Assembly: GCF_015143595.1 (NCBI RefSeq)
Contig: NZ_WYEU01000001.1
Location: 992,001 to 1,056,000, forward strand
Reading direction: 5' to 3'
From: Sneathiella sp. P13V-1
Lineage (GTDB): Bacteria; Pseudomonadota; Alphaproteobacteria; Sneathiellales; Sneathiellaceae
DNA: 64,000 nucleotides
Below, one piece after another: positions 25,736 to 34,217 of this stretch; position 1 is the first letter of the stretch, and each line of letters starts with the position of its first letter. Below the pieces are notes generated by a model, which saw only the letters and a list, made by a program, of their open reading frames with translations, had not been told where the DNA came from and made no database searches. Both the position numbers and the translations under genes were made by a program.

Positions 25736-27154
25736 ATGGCACAAATTACATTCTTGGGGGCGATTGAAGGTGTGACGGGGTCAATGTATCTCATTGAGAC
25801 CCGTGAGAGCAAAGTCTTGTTAGATTGCGGCCTTTTCCAAGGGAGGAAGGTGGAAGAAGAAGCAAATCTACAACCGTTACCCTTTGATATTTCGGCAATT
25901 GACGCTGTAGTTTTATCTCATGCGCATTTGGATCATTCCGGGCGCACCCCGCTTCTGGTCAAACAAGGGTATAGTGGCCCTATTTTCATGACACGCCCGA
26001 CATGTGATTTGATAGAAGTGTTGCTCAAAGATGCCGCATCACTTCAGGAAAGAGATGTCTTCTGGGAAAACAAACGCAGAAAAAGAGCCGGTAAAAAAGA
26101 AATTGAGCCCCTCTATACGATGGCTGATGTTGAAGAGGTTCTGGGACTATGTATCGGTGTTGGTTATTACCAGAAAATAAACATTGCTGACGGAATTGGC
26201 GTTCGTTTCTCCGATGCTGGACATATCCTGGGTTCCTCTATCGTTGAGATATTTGTTGAGGAAGGCGGGAAAGAGAAGAAACTGGTGTTTTCGGGGGATC
26301 TGGGCAATTCGGAAGCTGCGTTATTGCGTGATCCAGATGCTATTAAATCCGCAGATATCTTGTTGATGGAATCGACCTATGGTGACCGTGACCATCGATC
26401 AATGGAAGATACGCTTGTAGAGTTTGAAGGCATCTTACAAGAGGCTTTCGAAAATGGTGGAAATATTCTCATTCCTTCCTTTGCACTGGGCCGGACCCAA
26501 GAGCTGATTTTCAGATTGGGTGAGCTGTACCAACAAGGGAAAATAAAGCACAGGGCTATTTTCCTGGATAGTCCGATGGCAATTGCAGTGACGGAGATTT
26601 ATCACCGTTATCAGAATGTCTATAGTGATGAAGACAAAGAAGTCATTCAGAATTCATCCAAGAATATTCCCCTGCACAAACAAAGTCTTCATACGTTACT
26701 GCCGATACTGAGATATTCCACAACGACTGAAGAGTCGATGGAGCTCAATAAAATTGAGGGCGGAGCCATTATTATTGCAGGAAGCGGAATGTGTAATGGC
26801 GGACGCATACGACATCATTTGAAGCACAACCTCTGGCGTAAACAGTCTCATGTGATCATTGTAGGGTTTCAAGCCGCAGGAACACCGGGTCGGGCTCTGG
26901 TGGATGGAGCAAAGAAATACAAAATTGCCGGCGAGGAAATCTCAGTACGCGCGAAAATCCATACGCTCGGTGGGTTTTCAGCTCATGCCAGTAAAACTCA
27001 GTTGTTGGATTGGTTATCAAATTTCGAGGGAAAAAAACCACCATTATACCTGATCCACGGCGAAGCGAAGGCAAAAGAATCGCTGTTGAAGTCGGTTCAG
27101 CAGCAGGGCTGGTCAGCAAGTATTCCTGAGTTGGGCCAGGTAATTACTTTTTAG
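25736..27154 (+). CDS. Metallo-beta-lactamase fold RNase-like protein (beta-CASP family)
   Basis: 472 residues. Zinc motif HAHLDHSG (about residues 62-67), the further His in SDAGHILGSS and the Asp in FSGDLGN belong to the metallo-beta-lactamase core; the beta-CASP insert shows LLMESTYGDR, IPSFALGRTQELIF, IAGSGMCNGGRI, and the C-terminal motif GGFSAHASKTQLLDW. The family comprises CPSF73/Ysh1-like and bacterial RNA-processing nucleases. Good ribosome-binding site (GGAGAAGC) upstream. Unlike RNase J, no KH domain is visible and the length is shorter. Codirectional with the LOG gene 15 bases on. Confidence 0.93.
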   Translation: MAQITFLGAIEGVTGSMYLIETRESKVLLDCGLFQGRKVEEEANLQPLPFDISAIDAVVLSHAHLDHSGRTPLLVKQGYSGPIFMTRPTCDLIEVLLKDAASLQERDVFWENKRRKRAGKKEIEPLYTMADVEEVLGLCIGVGYYQKINIADGIGVRFSDAGHILGSSIVEIFVEEGGKEKKLVFSGDLGNSEAALLRDPDAIKSADILLMESTYGDRDHRSMEDTLVEFEGILQEAFENGGNILIPSFALGRTQELIFRLGELYQQGKIKHRAIFLDSPMAIAVTEIYHRYQNVYSDEDKEVIQNSSKNIPLHKQSLHTLLPILRYSTTTEESMELNKIEGGAIIIAGSGMCNGGRIRHHLKHNLWRKQSHVIIVGFQAAGTPGRALVDGAKKYKIAGEEISVRAKIHTLGGFSAHASKTQLLDWLSNFEGKKPPLYLIHGEAKAKESLLKSVQQQGWSASIPELGQVITF

Positions 27155-27169
27155 TTCTGGGGAAATGAT

Positions 27170-27973
27170 ATGAGTGAACACCGGAAAAACCAGTCGTCTT
27201 TTCCGTCAGCTGCGGAGGATCTAGAGCTCGTACGTCAAAGTCATATGGAAAACCCGTCATATCGGTTGGCCTATGCCGATGATGAATTTCTGCTTAGGGA
27301 TGACCTGCGGGCGGTCCGATTACAACTGGAATGGCTTAAACCAGAATTAATTCAGCAAGAGCATGAAATTGAATCAACAATTGTCGTTTTCGGGGGGGCG
27401 AGATTTTCTGACACACCCAAGAACAAAGAGAATCAAAATCTCCTGAAAAACAGTTCTTACTACGACGTTGCGAGAGAGCTTTCACAGAAAATCACCAAGC
27501 TATCAATACAACATGATCACAAGGAGTTTGTCGTTGTTACGGGGGGCGGCCCCGGTATTATGGAAGCGGCAAACAGGGGGGCGGCTGATGTTGGGGGGAA
27601 AAGCATCGGATTGAATATTGTTCTGCCCCATGAACAAAAGCCAAATCCTTATATCACCCCGGACCTGTGTTTTCAGTTTCATTATTTTGCTATTCGCAAA
27701 ATGCATTTCCTGAAACGGACCAAAGGGTTGTTTGCATTCCCCGGAGGGTTTGGCACGTTGGATGAGCTTTTTGAAACTTTGACGCTTGTGCAGACGAAAA
27801 AGATCAAGTCTTTGCCAATTATTCTTGTTGGAAAAGAATATTGGCAGAATCTGGTAAATTTTGATTTTCTTGTAGATCAGGGAGCAATTGATCCGAAGGA
27901 TCTCGACTGCATTTTTTATGCTGATAATGCTGAAGATGCGTATCGAATTTTGACTAATTATTGGGATCTATAG
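27170..27973 (+). CDS. LOG-family protein (TIGR00730 type Rossmann fold)
   Basis: 267 residues with the lysine-decarboxylase-like / LOG fold. Motifs VVTGGGPGIMEAANRGA and PGGFGTLDELFETLT (about residue 190) form the nucleotide-5'-monophosphate phosphoribohydrolase site. Family members hydrolyse nucleoside monophosphates to base plus ribose-5-P; a housekeeping nucleotide role is more probable than cytokinin production. An N-terminal extension (about residues 1-60) precedes the core. It follows the beta-CASP gene closely and ends the metabolic part of the block. Confidence 0.93.
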   Translation: MSEHRKNQSSFPSAAEDLELVRQSHMENPSYRLAYADDEFLLRDDLRAVRLQLEWLKPELIQQEHEIESTIVVFGGARFSDTPKNKENQNLLKNSSYYDVARELSQKITKLSIQHDHKEFVVVTGGGPGIMEAANRGAADVGGKSIGLNIVLPHEQKPNPYITPDLCFQFHYFAIRKMHFLKRTKGLFAFPGGFGTLDELFETLTLVQTKKIKSLPIILVGKEYWQNLVNFDFLVDQGAIDPKDLDCIFYADNAEDAYRILTNYWDL

Positions 27974-28232
27974 TAACCGGCTACCGAGAAATATTGAAGC
28001 CGCAATGGATGTCAGCTAGAGGGCCCTGAGCAAATACAAGCGGCACAATAACTAAACAGGATGAACCAATCACTCCCTTTATCATCCCCTCAATCTGTGA
28101 CAAATGTTTTGACGATGGAGGACACTGGTCCTAAAGATTTAGGTTAATTGTCTGTAAATTAATATCGTATCAATACATAAGTCATATATTATTCATGTGT
28201 TATGTTTTGTTCGTGTTGGTTGGATCGTTCCT
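27974..28232. other. Intergenic region upstream of the sensor kinase
   Basis: About 259 bases, A/T rich towards the kinase start, with TATATTATT around 28185 that could be a -10 region. No gene, strong palindrome or terminator is evident. Confidence 0.4.
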
Positions 28233-30602
28233 ATGTCAAAGCCCTCATTAAGTAAGGCGCTTACCTTAAGGCTCCTGTTTGTTACTATTTTAACGACCGT
28301 AATTTTGGGTGGATTCTGGGTTTATAGTATTTATTCCCATTACCAAGAACGCATTCAGGAAATCCGTCAGGATTATATCAGCCAACAACAGCAATTTATC
28401 AAAAGCTTTGTCCAAAGCGCTGAAAGACTTATCAACAAAGAAATGACTGCTGCGAAAGCCCACACAGAAGAGAAGGGCTTGGCGGAATATCAATCTCTGG
28501 CCCTTGATCAGATTAATCAACTTCAGTTCGATGATGGCGGGTATGTGTTCGCGGCCACGTGGGATGGGTTCTCTTTGGCGGGGCCAGCCAGGGGTAAAAG
28601 CGTGTTTGGCGCGAAAGATGTGAACGGTGTTTTTGTGGTTCAGGAGCTGATTAAGCTCTCCAAGCAGGGAGGCGGCTTCTTTACCTATCATATACCCGCT
28701 TCAACCGGGGCAAAGCCTATTGAAAAGATCAGTTATGTGCTCGGTATCCCGGAGTGGGAATGGTATATCGGCGCGGGGTTTGATCTAAGGATTCTCGAGA
28801 ACTCTATCGCTGGGTTGCAAGAGAAAAGCCGGCAAGAGCGCGACACCGTTTTGCTGATTGTGTCCGTCGCTTTGGTGTTACTGGTTTTGGTGATTTTCTT
28901 CTCGGCGGAGCGTGAGACTGCGAGAATTAGACGTAACTATCAGCGTTTCATGGACTTTTTTACAAGTGCCGATCCCGAAGACTCTAAAATCGACACGGAT
29001 AGTATGAAATTTAAAGAGTTTGAGGAGATTGCAGTTGCGGCCAATGATATGGTCGCTCGCCGCCTTCATGTGGAGGATGCCCTTCAAGAGAGTCAGGCCA
29101 GGCTATCGCATCATCTGGAGAATACTCCGCTTGGCAGTATGGCATTCAATAGAGATTTTCGAATTACAGAGTGGAATAAAGCCGCTGAACGTATTTTTGG
29201 GTTTACAGCCAAGGAGGCCATTGGCCGTCACGTAACTGAGACAATTTTACCCCCTGATGTCGAAGAAGAGGTGAACCAGATTTGGGAGCTGCTTCTTGAC
29301 AATCGTGGCGGTATTCGCTCGAACAATGAAAATCTGACAAAGGATGGACGGGTCATTAATTGTGACTGGTACAACACTCCCATCATTGGAAAAGACGGTG
29401 AAGTCATTGGGGTGATGTCTCTGGTTCAGGATAATACTGAGCGGAAGATGTTGGAAGAGCAGGTGAACCGGTCGCAAAAACTGGAAGCTGTGGGGCAGCT
29501 TACCGGTGGTGTTGCCCATGATTTCAATAACCTGATGGCGGTTATGATGGGTAATCTTGAGCTGGCCCTTGAGCAGTTGGACCCGGATACGCCATTACGT
29601 CGGCAGATTGATAATGCCCTCAATGCTGTAGGGCGGGGTGCCACCCTCACAAAACAGTTACTTTCATTCTCCCGGCGCCAGATGTTATCCCCTGCGGTGA
29701 TAGACATTCAGCATCTCGTTGATGATACACTTTCCTTCCTTGAGCGGACTTTGGGCGAGACTATTCAGATCGTCATCAAGCATCCTGACGATGCAATATT
29801 CGTCAATATTGATAGCGACATCTTTGGAAACGCCCTGGTGAATTTGTCCCTGAATGCAAGGGATGCCATGCCAGATGGCGGAACTCTTACATTTTGTATG
29901 GAGAGGGTTGATCTGGATGAGGAAGTCATAGGACTTTCAAAGGATCCGGTTTCAGGTCCGCATGCGCGCCTAACGGTGAGTGATACCGGCTGTGGGATGA
30001 GCGAAGATATTCTAAGGCAGGTTCTTGATCCTTTCTTCACAACGAAAGAGGTTGGTAAGGGCAGTGGACTTGGCCTGAGCATGGTTTACGGTTTTGTCAA
30101 ACAGTCCTGCGGACACATGAAAATCGCCAGTGAAGAAGGGGTGGGAACAACCATTTCCATTTACCTGCCGATTTCTGAGCCGTCAGACGTGGGCGGCGGC
30201 GGGGATACTAATTCCGCGCTGGAGTTAGGTGCCCAAAGATCTATTCTTCTTGTGGAGGATGATGAGCAGGTTCGCGAAGTAACGTCTGCGACGTTGAAGA
30301 AGTTGGGATACGAAGTGATTGAGGCCGAAGACGGGGCTGCCGCGCTGACGACTTTGCGTGAAACCGCGGATCAAATTGATCTGGTGATCAGTGATGTTGT
30401 AATGCCAAAAGGGGTCAGCGGTATCGACCTTGCGAAGCAGATCACTGTTCTCTATCCAGATAAGAAGATCCTGCTGACGTCTGGATATCCAGATAAAATT
30501 GCTGATCATGAGGATGTGAAAGAGCTTGGTATCATGTTGCTGGCCAAGCCTTTTACCAGGTCGACATTGGCTGCAGCTTTGGAAGCTATAGCCAGACAAT
30601 GA
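28233..30602 (+). CDS. Hybrid sensor histidine kinase (Cache-PAS-HisKA-HATPase-REC)
   Basis: About 789 residues from ATG 28233; GTG 28197 in frame is less likely. N-terminal transmembrane helix, then a periplasmic sCache_2-type domain (FDDGGYVFAATWDGF ... GIPEWEWYIGAGFDL), a second TM segment (LLIVSVALVLLVLVIFF), a PAS domain (FRITEWNKAAERIFGF), HisKA with phospho-His429 in VAHDFNNLMAVMMGN, HATPase (NLSLNARDAMPDGG, DTGCGMS, GSGLGLSMVYG) and a C-terminal receiver with phospho-Asp721 in VISDVVMPKG. The Cache_2 domain suggests sensing of a small organic acid. No response regulator is adjacent, so the output partner is unknown. Probably separate from the LOG operon (about 260-base gap). Confidence 0.93.
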   Translation: MSKPSLSKALTLRLLFVTILTTVILGGFWVYSIYSHYQERIQEIRQDYISQQQQFIKSFVQSAERLINKEMTAAKAHTEEKGLAEYQSLALDQINQLQFDDGGYVFAATWDGFSLAGPARGKSVFGAKDVNGVFVVQELIKLSKQGGGFFTYHIPASTGAKPIEKISYVLGIPEWEWYIGAGFDLRILENSIAGLQEKSRQERDTVLLIVSVALVLLVLVIFFSAERETARIRRNYQRFMDFFTSADPEDSKIDTDSMKFKEFEEIAVAANDMVARRLHVEDALQESQARLSHHLENTPLGSMAFNRDFRITEWNKAAERIFGFTAKEAIGRHVTETILPPDVEEEVNQIWELLLDNRGGIRSNNENLTKDGRVINCDWYNTPIIGKDGEVIGVMSLVQDNTERKMLEEQVNRSQKLEAVGQLTGGVAHDFNNLMAVMMGNLELALEQLDPDTPLRRQIDNALNAVGRGATLTKQLLSFSRRQMLSPAVIDIQHLVDDTLSFLERTLGETIQIVIKHPDDAIFVNIDSDIFGNALVNLSLNARDAMPDGGTLTFCMERVDLDEEVIGLSKDPVSGPHARLTVSDTGCGMSEDILRQVLDPFFTTKEVGKGSGLGLSMVYGFVKQSCGHMKIASEEGVGTTISIYLPISEPSDVGGGGDTNSALELGAQRSILLVEDDEQVREVTSATLKKLGYEVIEAEDGAAALTTLRETADQIDLVISDVVMPKGVSGIDLAKQITVLYPDKKILLTSGYPDKIADHEDVKELGIMLLAKPFTRSTLAAALEAIARQ

Positions 30603-31053
30603 GCGGTTTATTGAAACGCCTTCAAGTCCGCTAAGAATTCATCAAACTGGTCATGAGGTAGCGAATGCTCTGCATTTTGGTAGGTTGGCGCTGTCACATT
30701 AACATCGTGGCGGGCGAGTTAAATATGGTTTGGTATGGGCCAGTGCAAAAGGTCTCATATTTCCGGCATCCCTTTCCACCTCAACTAATTCAGCATGCTG
30801 TATAGCTCTACGCTGGATTTACATTGAGTTATCGAGACATGGAAGACCTTTTGGAATATGTACCGGAGAAGTGATTCCGTGTTTCGGAAGCAAGTCATCA
30901 TAGAGCGGTTGGGCCAAGATAGTCTTTCTTGTGAAAAGTCTGATCCATTAATGGTCAACTCAATAAATGTAGAGGCTTTGGGAAGTCGCTATAGTTGCTC
31001 TCTTTACTCCCCCAAAGAGTCGTTTATTCTATTTATTTCAAATATTTGAGGAT
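30603..31053. other. Decayed region between kinase and tRNA-Leu
   Basis: About 450 bases without an intact gene. It contains an IS6-type transposase remnant (30749-30856). On the minus strand a 36-codon tail (30608-30718, ending LPHDQFDEFLADLKAFQ) preceded by an in-frame stop looks like the remains of another, unrecognised gene. A 63-codon frame at 30858-31049 has no supporting signal. Confidence 0.55.
30749..30856 (+). pseudogene. IS6-family transposase remnant (N-terminal fragment)
   Basis: Translation in this frame gives SYFRHPFPPQLIQHAV, a TAG stop where the family has Trp, then LYAGFTLSYRDMEDLLE. This follows the conserved N-terminal block of IS6/IS26-like transposases (FPPEIIxHAVWLYFRF-TLSYRDVEELL). 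The frame then runs into stops; no DDE catalytic domain and no terminal inverted repeats can be found. It sits about 200 bases from a tRNA-Leu gene. Clearly non-functional. Confidence 0.75.
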
Positions 31054-31140
31054 TGGTGCCCAGGAGAAGACTCGAACTTCCACTTCCATACAGAAACTAG
31101 CACCTGAAGCTAGCGCGTCTACCAATTCCGCCACCTGGGC
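31054..31140 (-). tRNA. tRNA-Leu (anticodon CAG)
   Basis: On the minus strand the sequence folds as a cloverleaf with a 7-bp acceptor stem (GCCCAGG / CCTGGGC), D-arm (GGCGGAATTGGTAGACGC), anticodon stem CTAGC/GCTAG with loop TTCAGGT (anticodon CAG, reads CUG), a long class-II variable arm, T-arm with GTTCGAGTC, and an encoded CCA 3' end. The long variable arm fits leucine. Confidence 0.95.
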
Positions 31141-31348
31141 AACTTAAAAGCGAGGCCATGAAATATAAATGTTCCGTCCTTCTGTCAATAGTTCTTTTGC
31201 TTAGTGGTCAAAAATCTTTCTATCCTGGGTCAGAACCGCTGCGAGTAGTCCAGACTGGGGCGTGGCAAAAGTTAGTGGGTTGAAAATTTGGAACCGCATT
31301 GTTAAATAAGGACAGGTTTTCGCATGAGTGCAGGAAAAATTTGACGAT

Positions 31349-31711
31349 ATGTCTACAGGCATCAAAAACAGGCTGTTACGCTTTGTTACCATGGCATTGG
31401 TAGCCGTGATGCTTGTGAATTTCCTGTCAATGCTGAGCGATAACCATATCCATTCACCCGGCAATCACATTGGGACAACACAACAACAGTCTGTCGATGT
31501 CACTGCAAATGAAGGAACTTCTGAGCTACCGGGTGACTATACAAAATCAGTGGAAGAGTGTGGGATGACCAGCTGTAGTCTGGTGCTCTATGGTTTGAAC
31601 GGTGAAGCACACCGGTTACAGATCTCTTCTATTGTTTTTGGATTGAGCGGTGATCGGCTTAAATCGTCCAAACACTATCCGCTACCTCGCCCTCCCAAGG
31701 CATTAACTTGA
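31349..31711 (+). CDS. Small membrane-anchored or exported protein at the head of the copper cluster
   Basis: 120 residues from ATG 31349; the frame opens at GTG 31328. One hydrophobic segment near the N terminus (FVTMALVAVMLVNFLSML) can be an anchor or uncleaved signal. The following stretch DNHIHSPGNHIG has three His, and two Cys occur in ECGMTSCSLV, so metal binding is possible but not shown. I recognise no named family. It precedes cupredoxin and multicopper-oxidase genes by about 100 bases and codirectionally, suggesting a role in copper handling by context only. Confidence 0.6.
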   Translation: MSTGIKNRLLRFVTMALVAVMLVNFLSMLSDNHIHSPGNHIGTTQQQSVDVTANEGTSELPGDYTKSVEECGMTSCSLVLYGLNGEAHRLQISSIVFGLSGDRLKSSKHYPLPRPPKALT

Positions 31712-31817
31712 TCTGACAGCCCAATATCGGCGGGCTGAACTTTTCCAAAATTATTGTTGAAATATGCAGTCCGGTCGAGCGCGGCCGGAAACTGCTTCCT
31801 TTGAAAAGGATCAAGTT

Positions 31818-32378
31818 ATGAAACTTAAAAATCGTATGCTGGGTGCCGTGCCCGGCGGAATTCTTGTTGCGTTGGGTCTGGTTATGTCCAGTGCAGTATA
31901 TGCCGCAGGTTCTCATGGTGGAGGGCATCATGACGAAGCGCCTAAATATGGAAAGCCAGGCATTGCTTCAGAAGCAACGAGAACTATTCAGATTGAACTT
32001 GGAGATAACTTTTTTGCTCCGGAAAAACTTTCTTTTAAAGCAGGGGAAACAATCCGGTTTGAAGTGGTGAACAAGGGTGAATTTGTTCACGAATTTAATA
32101 TTGGTACGCAACTCATGCATGCAGCTCATCAAAAGGAAATGGCGATGATGATGGAGCATGGTGCCATTGAGGTTGATCGTATCAATCACGACAAAATGAA
32201 AATGGATATGGGGGGTGGCCACAAGATGGGCCATGACGATCCAAACAGTATCCTTTTGGAGCCGGGGAAAAGCGGTGAGGTGATTTGGAAGTTCAGTACT
32301 TCAGGATCACTGGAGTTCGCCTGTAACCTGCCGGGTCATTACGAATCCGGAATGGTGGGTGAAATTTCCGTCAACTAA
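31818..32378 (+). CDS. Periplasmic cupredoxin-family copper-binding protein
   Basis: 186 residues: signal peptide (VPGGILVALGLVMSSAVYAAG), a His-rich N-terminal stretch (GSHGGGHHDE), and a plastocyanin-like beta-barrel. Copper ligands are the first His in EFVHEFN and the C-terminal CNLPGHYESGM (Cys-x4-His-x4-Met) loop. An insertion rich in Met/His (MMMEHGAIEVDRINHDKMKMDMGGGHKMGHD region, about 110-150) interrupts the barrel and could bind Cu(I). AAGGA lies seven bases before ATG 31818, supporting this start over a longer frame. It likely stores or passes copper to the multicopper oxidase encoded 57 bases further on. Confidence 0.9.
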   Translation: MKLKNRMLGAVPGGILVALGLVMSSAVYAAGSHGGGHHDEAPKYGKPGIASEATRTIQIELGDNFFAPEKLSFKAGETIRFEVVNKGEFVHEFNIGTQLMHAAHQKEMAMMMEHGAIEVDRINHDKMKMDMGGGHKMGHDDPNSILLEPGKSGEVIWKFSTSGSLEFACNLPGHYESGMVGEISVN

Positions 32379-32384
32379 TCCTTT

Positions 32385-32408
32385 GGGGCGGACTTCCAAA
32401 GCCGCCCC
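32385..32408 (+). terminator. Weak intercistronic hairpin between cupredoxin and multicopper oxidase genes
   Basis: GGGGCGG (32385-32391) pairs with CCGCCCC (32402-32408); it is not followed by a clear T-run, so partial attenuation is more likely than full termination. Confidence 0.45.
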
Positions 32409-32435
32409 GCTTTCCCTATCTGAAAGGATAAGATC

Positions 32436-34217
32436 GTGAAAAAATATATGATCCTCCACGCGAGGAGACATAGCCGCCGGTTGCTGACTGCAATGGTGAT
32501 TGGGGCGGGTATATTGACTACTTCATCTGCGCTGGCCGGTGTCTACAACATTTCAGTCGATGAAGTTGGCATTTCTACTGGAGATTTTGAGAAAAGAGGT
32601 ATTGGCTATAATGGATCTTCCCCCGGTCCGGTTCTTCGCTTTAAAGAAGGTGAAGAAGTCGAAATCAACGTTACCAATAATCTGGATGAAGAAACCTCTA
32701 TTCACTGGCATGGGCTGATTTTGCCTTATGACCAGGATGGGGTGCCGAAAATCAGTTTTCCGGGAATAAAGCCGGGTGAAACTTTTACCTACCGTTTCCC
32801 AATACAGCAAAGCGGGACTTATTGGTTCCATAGCCATTCCGGATTTCAAGAGCCAGATGGCGCATATGGCGCCATTGTGATTGAGCCGAAAAAACGCGAG
32901 CCATTTCGATATGATCGTGAATATGTGGTTCAGCTCACTGATGCCCATCCGCATTCCGGGGCTCGTATCATGAGGAACCTGAAAATGATGCCTGATTACT
33001 ATAATCGGCAGCAACAAACCTTGATGGATTTCTTTAACGATGTGAGCAGGAACGGGTTTTCAAACACTGTCTCCGACAGGATGGCGTGGGGGCAAATGCG
33101 AATGATGCCTGCTGATGTTGAAGATGTCCAAGGCTTTACCGGATTGATCAATGGCAAGGGGCCAGAACAAAACTGGACGGGGCTGTTCAAGGCTGGGGAA
33201 CGTATTCGTCTTCGGTTTATCAATTCATCTGCTATGACCTATTTTGATATGCGCATTCCGGGGTTGAAAATGACGGTGGTTTCCGCAGATGGACTCAATG
33301 TTCAACCGGTTACCGTTGATGAGTTTCGAATTGGTGTTGCGGAAACATATGATGTGATTGTCAGGCCGAAGGAAGATAAGGCCTATACCATTTTTGGGGC
33401 AAGTATGGGGCGCTCGGGATATGTGCGGGCCACTCTTGCGTCCAAGGCAGACATGACTGCGGAAGTCCCAGAACTTGAAAAGCCACCTTTGCTGACCATG
33501 GCAGATATGGGCATGGGACATGAAGGTATGGAACATGGGGATATGTCATCCGATGGTTCAGAACCGGCAATGGCAAAAGATCATCAAATGAAAGGTGGTA
33601 TGAAACATGGATCAATGATGGATCACTCCCAGATGGGGACAGGTATGAAGCATGGAGAGATGTCTCACGAAGCTATGATGAAAATGGGTGGTGCGAAACC
33701 CGATCCCTTTTACGCGAACGGAAGTGGCCTGACCCCCGTCGCCGCAAATGGCGGTAAGTTCCTTTCGTATCAGGACCTCAAGGCCCAAAAACCACTTTAT
33801 CCCCATAGGGAAGCAACACGGGAAATTGAGCTGCGCCTTACCGGGAATATGGAAAGGTATATCTGGTCGATTAATGGTGTGAAATATGAGGACGCTGAGC
33901 CCATCAAACTTCAATATGGAGAGCGGGTGAGGTTCAAGTTTGTCAATGAAACCATGATGACACACCCCATGCATCTTCATGGCATGTGGAGCATTCTCGA
34001 CAATGGAAACGGGAAGTGGAATCCGATCAAGCACACGATAAGTGTGGCTCCTGGTACAACTGTATATACCGAGACAGAAGTTGATGCTGAGGGGCAATGG
34101 GCTTTCCATTGTCATCTGTCCTACCATGCAGACAGTGGAATGTTCCGTAAAATCATCGTTGAAGGAGGACCAGACAAAACCGCAGGCAATCAGACAGAGA
34201 AAGGAGCACGCTCATGA
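32436..34217 (+). CDS. copA: Copper-resistance multicopper oxidase (CopA/PcoA type)
   Basis: 593-residue periplasmic oxidase that oxidises Cu(I) and sequesters copper. N terminus with SRRLLTAM resembles a Tat signal. Cupredoxin domain motifs are present: HWHGLILP, YWFHSHSGFQ, and at the C terminus HPMHLHGMWS and HCHLSYHADSGMF, forming the type 1/2/3 copper sites. A Met/His-rich insert (about residues 355-420, including MGMGHEGMEHGDM, MKHGSMMDHSQMGTGMKHG and SHEAMMKM) is typical of CopA. GTG start at 32436 with AAGGA upstream. Its last four bases overlap the copB start (ATGA). Confidence 0.96.
   Translation: MKKYMILHARRHSRRLLTAMVIGAGILTTSSALAGVYNISVDEVGISTGDFEKRGIGYNGSSPGPVLRFKEGEEVEINVTNNLDEETSIHWHGLILPYDQDGVPKISFPGIKPGETFTYRFPIQQSGTYWFHSHSGFQEPDGAYGAIVIEPKKREPFRYDREYVVQLTDAHPHSGARIMRNLKMMPDYYNRQQQTLMDFFNDVSRNGFSNTVSDRMAWGQMRMMPADVEDVQGFTGLINGKGPEQNWTGLFKAGERIRLRFINSSAMTYFDMRIPGLKMTVVSADGLNVQPVTVDEFRIGVAETYDVIVRPKEDKAYTIFGASMGRSGYVRATLASKADMTAEVPELEKPPLLTMADMGMGHEGMEHGDMSSDGSEPAMAKDHQMKGGMKHGSMMDHSQMGTGMKHGEMSHEAMMKMGGAKPDPFYANGSGLTPVAANGGKFLSYQDLKAQKPLYPHREATREIELRLTGNMERYIWSINGVKYEDAEPIKLQYGERVRFKFVNETMMTHPMHLHGMWSILDNGNGKWNPIKHTISVAPGTTVYTETEVDAEGQWAFHCHLSYHADSGMFRKIIVEGGPDKTAGNQTEKGARS

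Noticed and set aside
30858-31049. 63-codon frame between the IS6 remnant and the tRNA
   Set aside because: No ribosome-binding site and no domain; it lies in visibly decayed sequence.
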